DNA from: Thermodesulfatator sp.
Lineage (GTDB): Bacteria; Desulfobacterota; Thermodesulfobacteria; Thermodesulfobacteriales; Thermodesulfobacteriaceae
Reading direction: 5' to 3'
NCBI GenBank assembly: GCA_026993045.1
Contig: JALWWR010000115.1
Coordinates: forward strand, 1 to 5,221
DNA: 5,221 bases
Shown one piece after another: positions 1 to 4,257 of this stretch; the stretch's first letter is position 1, and each line of letters opens with the position of its first letter. A model generated the notes under the pieces. The model saw only the letters and a list, made by a program, of their open reading frames with translations, was not told the origin of the DNA and did no database searches. The position numbers and the translations under genes are program-made.

Positions 1-516
1 GCGGAAATGGCCGGAGTTCACATTGCTCTAGGCGCCTGTTTGGCTGGACAGTTTGGGAGTGAGGAAATATTGGACCCGGAGGTCTTCGAACGGCTTAAAT
101 AACGCTATTTTGGCCTCACCTTCGGCATCTTCTCCCCGGTCTTCTTTGCCTCTTTGGGTTTCAAATTCCAGATGTCCTTTGCCTTGGATTTTTGGACCCT
201 TTCGATGTTATTTTTACTCTTGGGGCTAGGGGGAAAGATCTTGGGCGGAGGTCTGGTTCATTGGGGGCGAACCCGTAATACTTGGGAGGCCTTGACCTGC
301 GGCCTGGCCTTAAATGGCCGGGGCAGCGTAGATCTGGTCCTGGCGGCCTTGGCCTTCGAGCTGGGCTTTCTTCCCTCCCCCATCTTTGGGGCCTTGGTGG
401 CCTCCATTCTGGTGAGCATTCCCCTCACCTCCTGGCTCCTGCGAAAGACCTTAAAACGGGCCTGCGCCGAGTTCCAGACCGCCGAGATCTGCCCTGAGGA
501 TCGGCCTTTGATTTAA
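1..516 (+). pseudogene. CPA2/Kef-type cation:proton antiporter, C-terminal part, broken by an in-frame stop
   Basis: Frame 1 is open from the window edge to a TAA at 100-102, then open again in the same frame for 137 codons to the TAA at 514-516. Both halves read as one protein. Before the stop is an antiporter-like segment (AGVHIALGACLAG, then DPEVFERLK). After it comes RYFGLTFGIFSPVFFASLG, then several hydrophobic helices containing LGLGGKILGGG, the EALTCGLALNGRGSVDLV segment and a last helix before a short hydrophilic tail. This order is typical of the last helices of monovalent cation:proton antiporter-2 (KefB/KefC-like) inner-membrane proteins, which exchange Na+ or K+ for H+. The protein ends right after the membrane domain, so there is no C-terminal TrkA_N domain. 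The 5' part lies outside the window. A TTG at 154 and an ATG at 172 could restart translation, but neither has a Shine-Dalgarno site. It is either a recent nonsense mutation or a sequence error. The family call is strong; the pseudogene status is less sure. Confidence 0.75.
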
Positions 517-549
517 ATCAAGGTCAACTTTGATTTAAATCAAGGTCAA
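506..549. repeat. Perfect tandem duplication of a 22-bp unit
   Basis: Bases 506-527 and 528-549 are identical over all 22 positions and directly adjacent. Each unit runs CTTTGATTT, AAATCAAG, GTCAA. The unit contains a 14-bp perfect palindrome followed by AGGTCAA-type sequence. The 22-bp period is about two turns of the DNA helix, so proteins bound to the two palindromes would lie on nearly the same face. The first unit begins inside the last codons of the upstream antiporter frame, so the duplication spans the gene end and the start of the spacer. Confidence 0.95.
508..543. promoter_or_regulatory. Two FNR/CRP-family operators upstream of the redox operon
   Basis: Bases 508-521 and 530-543 both read TTGATTTAAATCAA, a perfect palindrome. 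It matches exactly the classical FNR-type consensus TTGAT-N4-ATCAA, which is also used by DNR and other CRP/FNR-family regulators. Centres are 22 bp apart and lie about 75 and 53 bases upstream of the ATG at 589. The promoter itself is not clear. A -10-like TAAGAT at 571-576 would put the transcript start inside the Shine-Dalgarno site. A CAAAAT at 547-552 would put the near operator at about -22, suggesting repression. So the site type is well supported, but activation versus repression is open, and the regulator is not in this window. Confidence 0.75.
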
Positions 550-588
550 AATAAAGGACCCTCCTTAACTTAAGATTCGGAGGATAAG

Positions 589-1125
589 ATGCGCTGCCCA
601 GGACAAGATACCCGATATTGGAAAGAAGACGCCATCTTTGAGGCCCCTTGCCCCTTTTGCGGGACGGAAATCGAATTTTTTAAAGACGACACTTCCCGCA
701 AATGTCCTTCTTGCGGTCGAGCGGTCCCCAACCCTCGCATGGATTTTAGCTGTGCCGCTTATTGCAAGTACGCGGAACAATGTCTAGGAAGCCTTCCCCC
801 AGAACTTCTGGCCCAGCGCGGCGAACTCTTAAAAGAACGGGTGGGGCTAGCCTTGAAAGGGGTCTTAAAGGACGATTTTGCCCGGCTGGAAAAGATCCTA
901 AAGCTGGTCCAGCAGGTAGAGGCCCTGCTCAAAGTACGCCAGAGCTCTCCTGGGCCTTCCATCATGGCAGCCTACCTCTATCCTCTTACGGATGAAGAGC
1001 GGGAAGAGGTCCTGGAGAAGGCCAATGTGCCCGAGGTCCTAAGGGAAGAAATTTTAGGACTTTTAAAGACCCTCCCTTCGGAGCCCCAACCGGAAGACTT
1101 TTTAAAGGAGGAAGATCATGCCTAA
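589..1125 (+). CDS. Zinc-ribbon protein with degenerate HD-like C-terminal domain (178 aa)
   Basis: First gene of the redox operon. The ATG has GGAGG at 579-583 with 5-base spacing. The N-terminus MRCPGQDTRYWK and a CPFC/CPSC zinc ribbon (C21, C24, C39, C42) resemble, from memory, a family found in sulfate reducers and other anaerobes that is often annotated as a phosphohydrolase because an HD domain follows. A second cysteine group, C55-x3-C59-x5-C65, follows the ribbon and could bind a metal or Fe-S cluster, perhaps with C3. Residues 70-160 are helical and charged, where the HD domain would lie. There is no histidine between residue 1 and H177, and the place resembling the HD motif reads AAYLYPLT, so hydrolase activity is very unlikely. 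It more likely has a structural or metal-binding role with the two downstream Fe-S proteins. Its end overlaps the next start by 8 bases (ATGCCTAA). The reaction is unknown. Confidence 0.85.
   Translation: MRCPGQDTRYWKEDAIFEAPCPFCGTEIEFFKDDTSRKCPSCGRAVPNPRMDFSCAAYCKYAEQCLGSLPPELLAQRGELLKERVGLALKGVLKDDFARLEKILKLVQQVEALLKVRQSSPGPSIMAAYLYPLTDEEREEVLEKANVPEVLREEILGLLKTLPSEPQPEDFLKEEDHA
1104..1111 (+). promoter_or_regulatory. Ribosome binding site inside the preceding gene
   Basis: AAAGGAGG lies 6 bases before the ATG at 1118, within the last codons of the zinc-ribbon gene. It fixes the start of the ferredoxin-domain gene and, with the 8-base overlap, points to coupled translation. Confidence 0.8.
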
Positions 1126-1846
1126 GACTTTGCGTAAGATCATAGAGATTGACGAAGAACTCTGTGACGGCTGCGGGCTTTGTGTTACGGCCTGCGAAGA
1201 AGGGGCCATCCAGATCATAGATGGCAAGGCCCGTTTAGTGGCTGAGAAACTTTGTGACGGGCTGGGGGCCTGTATTGGAGAGTGTCCTAAAGGGGCCTTA
1301 AAGATCGTAGAACGCGAGGCCGAGCCCTTTGATCACCAGGCGGTAGAGGAACACTTGAAACGCCTTCGGGCTGAGGCCCAGCCCTTTAAGTTGGCCTGTG
1401 GATGCCCGGGTTCGCAGGTCCAAGAGTTTCAAGCCCCCTCTTCGGAGGTTTCCAAAGCTTCCATTCCTTCGGCCCTGACCCAGTGGCCGGTCCAGATCCG
1501 TTTGGTGCCGCCTACGGCTCCCTTCCTGCGGGGGGCCGATCTCCTGATAGCGGCGGACTGCGTCCCGGTGGCCTACCCGGAACTGCACACCAAGCTCCTC
1601 CCTGGACGCAAGATCCTTATCGGTTGTCCTAAATTTGATCCGGCGGAAGAATACGTGGCCCGTCTTTCGGAGACCCTGCGTCTGGCTCAACCCCGGAGCC
1701 TTACCCTGGCTATCATGGAGGTGCCCTGTTGCCGAGGCCTAGCCCTGATATTACAGGAAGCCCGCCGGCGGGCCGAGGTCGAGATCCCCATTCAAGTAAA
1801 AGTCATCAGTGCCCGGGGCGAGATGGTCCGCGAAGAGACCCTTTAG
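1118..1846 (+). CDS. Ferredoxin-domain protein with cysteine-rich C-terminal domain (242 aa)
   Basis: Cytoplasmic Fe-S protein, second gene of the operon. Residues 1-65 form a bacterial ferredoxin fold. Motif one is complete, C16-x2-C19-x2-C22-x3-C26. Motif two is C46-x5-C52-x3-C56-P, with L49 where the second cysteine normally sits (CDGLGAC). By the usual crossed ligation, one [4Fe-4S] cluster has all ligands (16, 19, 22, 56). The other has three (26, 46, 52), giving a [3Fe-4S] or an open-site [4Fe-4S] cluster. The rest is a conserved C-terminal domain with C94-G-C96-PGS, QWPVQ and VPPTAPFL segments, AADC148VP, IGC170PK and EVPC204C205. From memory this matches a family of ferredoxin-like proteins widespread in anaerobes and of unknown function, where CDGLGAC is the normal form. 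The extra cysteines could bind another cofactor or do thiol chemistry. It is likely an electron carrier or scaffold for the neighbouring siroheme-type protein. Confidence 0.88.
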   Translation: MPKTLRKIIEIDEELCDGCGLCVTACEEGAIQIIDGKARLVAEKLCDGLGACIGECPKGALKIVEREAEPFDHQAVEEHLKRLRAEAQPFKLACGCPGSQVQEFQAPSSEVSKASIPSALTQWPVQIRLVPPTAPFLRGADLLIAADCVPVAYPELHTKLLPGRKILIGCPKFDPAEEYVARLSETLRLAQPRSLTLAIMEVPCCRGLALILQEARRRAEVEIPIQVKVISARGEMVREETL

Positions 1847-1858
1847 CAAGGAGACGCC

Positions 1859-2650
1859 ATGGAGTGGACCCCGGAGGCCGAAGCCTGGCTCAAACGGGTG
1901 CCCTTTTTCATCCGGAAAAAGGTCAAGCGCGAGGTTGAAAAATGGCTCGCAGACCAAGGGCGGTCTCGGGTCACGGAAGAGGACTTCTTGCGGGCTAAAG
2001 AGGCCCTCCGGGGGCCGGCCTCTCAAGCCCGAGAAGGGTTTGCGGTGGAGGCTTGTTTTGGGGGGGCGGGGTGCGAAAACGCCCTTACGGACTCGCGGGC
2101 CCTCTTGGAAAAAATTGAAAAGCTTTTAGCCCAGGCTGAGCTTACTTCTTTTTTAATGGCTAAAGTGGGGGGGCCTTTGAAACACCACCACCAGTTCCGG
2201 GTGGGCCTTTCGGAATGTCCTAACGCCTGTTCCCAAATCCATATCAAAGACGTGGCCCTTCAAGGGCGCATCCTCTTAGACCTGGATCCCAGCCTCTGTA
2301 CCGCCTGTGAATCTTGTTTAGAGGTCTGCGAAGAAGGGGCCCTTAAACTTTCGGAGGCCGGTCCGGTGATAGAGGAAGCGAAGTGCGTGGCCTGCGGGGC
2401 CTGCGTAAAAATCTGTCCCACCGGAGCCCTTTATGAAAGGGGCCGGGGCTATCGAGTCTTAGTGGGCGGGAAACTAGGCCGCCACCCCCGCCTGGCTACC
2501 GAACTGGTACCTATAGCCGGGGAGGAAGAGGTCCTCAAATTAATAGAAAAGATTGTGAACCTCTATAAAGAAGAAAACCTAAAAGGCGAACGGCTGGGGA
2601 CCATCATCGAGCGCCTGGGCTGGGAAGAGTTCAAGAAACGTGTTCTTTAA
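1859..2650 (+). CDS. Siroheme/[4Fe-4S] sulfite-reductase-like protein with PCP_red-like N-terminus and ferredoxin insert (263 aa)
   Basis: Third gene of the operon, 12 bases after the previous stop. AAGGAG at 1848-1853 lies 5 bases before the ATG. Residues 2-50 (EWTPEAEAWLKRVPFFIR and on) resemble the PCP_red domain found at the C-terminus of the dark protochlorophyllide reductase subunit B. Residues 60-135 are the cluster half of a nitrite/sulfite reductase: C66-x5-C72, then C120-PNA-C124, the four ligands that hold a [4Fe-4S] coupled to siroheme. A two-cluster ferredoxin domain follows: C147, C150, C153, C157 and C176, C179, C182, C186-P. After it come VGGKLGRHPRLA and the reductase C-terminus. 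Insertion of ferredoxin at this place is as in DsrA/AsrC proteins. The usual N-terminal half-repeat, which helps bind substrate and siroheme, is missing, so this is not an ordinary sulfite reductase. The substrate is unknown. Its last 20 bases overlap the end of the opposite-strand gene. Confidence 0.9.
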   Translation: MEWTPEAEAWLKRVPFFIRKKVKREVEKWLADQGRSRVTEEDFLRAKEALRGPASQAREGFAVEACFGGAGCENALTDSRALLEKIEKLLAQAELTSFLMAKVGGPLKHHHQFRVGLSECPNACSQIHIKDVALQGRILLDLDPSLCTACESCLEVCEEGALKLSEAGPVIEEAKCVACGACVKICPTGALYERGRGYRVLVGGKLGRHPRLATELVPIAGEEEVLKLIEKIVNLYKEENLKGERLGTIIERLGWEEFKKRVL

Positions 2651-3461
2651 GGAAAAGATAGACCTCCGAAGGCAAGGGCCGGGCCCACATGATATGTAAA
2701 AAGGTCTGACCTTCCTTTTTATGTCGGCCCCGCAGGAGGCCGATAAGTCCTAGATTGAAATTTACTCCTGAGGGAAGCTGCAAAGTGCCCCTAAGATAAA
2801 GGGGCTGGCTCTCCTTGACCGCTGGCTCTTTAGGACAGCTAACCCCTGCCCCGCCCCGAGAGATATCCTTTAGAAACCCCACCTGACCAGGATTTTTAAG
2901 GATCCTCGAGAACTCCTCCGCTACATTTTCCTGCTGATCAATGATCAGATCGTAGACATAGGCCTTCTTGAGTTCCGGTGCGCCCTCTTTGGGGATGTTG
3001 GTGTCTCTTAACAGGAAATAGCGTTCCGAAAGCAGGCCTTCAAAGAGGGGAAGGGGCAAAAAAGAAAGAAAGACCGGTTCTGGTTTGGGATAAACCAAAC
3101 GCTCTTCGGTCCGGGGATCTACGGTAGAAAAAAGGACCTGGGAGGCCTTCTTTTCCTTTATTAGGCCCTGTAATACGAATCGCTCTTTAGGGGTAGCGAT
3201 AACTAGGACCAAATTCTCTCCAGGAGTCAAATGCTCTGGAGTTTCCCAAAAATGGATCCAAAAACTCTTGAAGTCTTCTTGGTGGCTATCTTCGACAAAG
3301 GCTTTATAAGGTTGACCGTCATGAAAGGCCAGCACCGGGAGTTTTTTCTCTAAAACCTTCCCCAGGATGGGGGTGGGGAGCTTTTTTAAGGAGTTTATCT
3401 GGAGGTTCCTTTTATATAAGGCCTGTTTAAGATAGGCGGGAAGCCGTATTTTCTCGGGCAT
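2631..3461 (-). CDS. PilZ-like domain protein (276 aa)
   Basis: Cytoplasmic protein with no signal peptide or membrane segment. The C-terminal third fits a PilZ fold: a DISRGG motif at 199-204 matches D-x-S-x-x-G, followed by beta-strand-rich sequence with LQLPSG and a final LHIMWARPLPSEVYLFLKEHV segment. PilZ domains bind cyclic di-GMP through an RxxxR pair before this motif. Here the place holds RILKN, so the second arginine is missing and binding is doubtful. Residues 1-170 would be the N-terminal domain (YcgR-like position); I recognise no specific family there. The ATG is chosen because GGAGGT lies 7 bases upstream. The start lies inside the ABC ATPase gene, with a 35-base overlap, so the two are probably co-translated. 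The stop overlaps the opposite-strand siroheme-type gene by 20 bases. The PilZ call is moderate; a hypothetical protein is the alternative. Confidence 0.7.
   Translation of the reverse strand: MPEKIRLPAYLKQALYKRNLQINSLKKLPTPILGKVLEKKLPVLAFHDGQPYKAFVEDSHQEDFKSFWIHFWETPEHLTPGENLVLVIATPKERFVLQGLIKEKKASQVLFSTVDPRTEERLVYPKPEPVFLSFLPLPLFEGLLSERYFLLRDTNIPKEGAPELKKAYVYDLIIDQQENVAEEFSRILKNPGQVGFLKDISRGGAGVSCPKEPAVKESQPLYLRGTLQLPSGVNFNLGLIGLLRGRHKKEGQTFLHIMWARPLPSEVYLFLKEHVS
2698..2720 (+). terminator. Possible weak intrinsic terminator of the redox operon
   Basis: About 50 bases after the operon's last stop, AAGGT-CTG-ACCTT (2701-2713) is followed by CC and five T (2716-2720). A 7-bp stem pairing AAAAAGG (2698-2704) with CCTTTTT (2714-2720) is an alternative. 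The stem is short and AT-rich and lies inside the coding region of the opposite-strand PilZ-like gene. It may be chance; it is the only candidate near the operon end. Confidence 0.25.
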
Positions 3462-4209
3462 TTCTCAAACCTCCGGAAAGATAACGGACAAAAGAGGGAA
3501 GCTCAAGACCGTTGGCCTGAAGCAAGGCCTCGTCCAAAAGGATCTCTTCGGGCGGGCCGGTAACGGCGATGCGGCCCTCATAAAGAAGGGCCACCCGGTC
3601 CGCAATCTCATAGGCCATCTCGAGGTCGTGGGTGGCTAGGATACAGGGAAGGTCTAGCTCTGAAAGCCATTCTATGAATCGCCGTCGGGCCCGGGGGTCT
3701 AAGTTGCTGGTAGGCTCGTCCAAGAGGAGAACCTGGGGATGCATAGCCAAGACCGCCGCTAGCGCGGCCCGTCTTTTCTCCCCGAAACTGAGATGATGGG
3801 GACTGCGTTCCTCAAACCCTCTAAGGCCCACCTTCTCTAGGGCCTCCCTTACCCTCTGGGCCACTTCTTCTTCGGGAAGGCCCAGTTGCCGGGGTCCAAA
3901 GGCCACGTCTTCGTAAACCGTAAGGGAAAAAAGCTGGGGGTCAGGGTCCTGAAAAAGGAGACCGATGGAAAACCGCCGCGGGTCTTTAAGCCCCAAAAGG
4001 GGTTGGCCCTGGTACCATAGCCGGCCTTCTACCGGGAGAAGCCCGGCCAAGGCCAAAAGGAGAGTGGATTTCCCAGCCCCATTTGGACCGATAAGGGCCA
4101 AGATTTCCCCCGGTTCCAAGGTAAGATCCACCCCTCTCAGGGCCGCTCGCCCGTCGGGATAGGCATACCATACCCCTTCTAACTCGAAGATCTTTTCCAC
4201 GCCTTCCAT
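3427..4209 (-). CDS. ECF/CbiO-type ABC transporter ATP-binding protein (260 aa)
   Basis: ATPase subunit of an energy-coupling-factor or cobalt/nickel-type importer; it hydrolyses ATP at the inner face of the membrane. All motifs are present: Walker A GPNGAGKST (41-49), Q-loop Q87 in LLFQDPDPQLF, signature LSFGEKRR (140-147), Walker B VLLLDE (160-165), D-loop with S168 and D171, and switch H194. The phrases FQDPDPQLFSLTVYEDVAFGP and LSFGEKRRAALA are typical of CbiO/EcfA rather than of other ABC families, and the length is normal. No transmembrane (EcfT/CbiQ) or substrate-binding (EcfS/CbiM) partner is nearby. It is first in its transcript because trkA diverges upstream, and a PilZ-like gene follows, so it is an orphan ATPase here. 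The substrate cannot be told; Co2+, Ni2+ or a vitamin are possibilities. The ATG has no good Shine-Dalgarno site, so the start is slightly uncertain, but the sequence 30 residues before Walker A fits the family. Confidence 0.92.
   Translation of the reverse strand: MEGVEKIFELEGVWYAYPDGRAALRGVDLTLEPGEILALIGPNGAGKSTLLLALAGLLPVEGRLWYQGQPLLGLKDPRRFSIGLLFQDPDPQLFSLTVYEDVAFGPRQLGLPEEEVAQRVREALEKVGLRGFEERSPHHLSFGEKRRAALAAVLAMHPQVLLLDEPTSNLDPRARRRFIEWLSELDLPCILATHDLEMAYEIADRVALLYEGRIAVTGPPEEILLDEALLQANGLELPSFVRYLSGGLRNARENTASRLS
3469..3474 (-). promoter_or_regulatory. Ribosome binding site for the PilZ-like gene, inside the ABC ATPase gene
   Basis: On the minus strand the sequence reads GGAGGT, 7 bases before the ATG at 3461-3459. 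It lies within the last codons of the ATPase gene. This decides the start and supports translational coupling of the pair. Confidence 0.8.
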
Positions 4210-4257
4210 TCTAGCATGGACTTTTCTTGCCTCGAAGTTTAGGCTAACTTTGCGGTT
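4210..4257. promoter_or_regulatory. 48-bp divergent intergenic region between the ABC ATPase gene and trkA
   Basis: It must carry promoters for both directions unless they lie inside the genes. I find no strong -35/-10 pair. The best pieces are TAACTT (4245-4250) for trkA and, on the minus strand, TAAACT (complement of 4237-4242) for the ATPase gene. Neither start has a clear Shine-Dalgarno site, so short-leader or leaderless transcripts are possible. Confidence 0.35.

Noticed and set aside
100..102. Stop codon read as selenocysteine or pyrrolysine
   Set aside because: The codon is TAA; those residues use TGA and TAG.
515..536. Inverted repeat AAATCAA, 8-base gap, TTGATTT, as a hairpin terminator of the antiporter gene
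   Set aside because: It arises automatically from two adjacent copies of a palindromic unit, is AT-rich and has no T tract after it. The operator explanation is better.
2060..2173. Two seven-G runs (2060-2066 and 2167-2173) as frameshift sites or a G-quadruplex
   Set aside because: The reading frame through both runs gives a coherent siroheme-type protein, and there are not four closely spaced G tracts.
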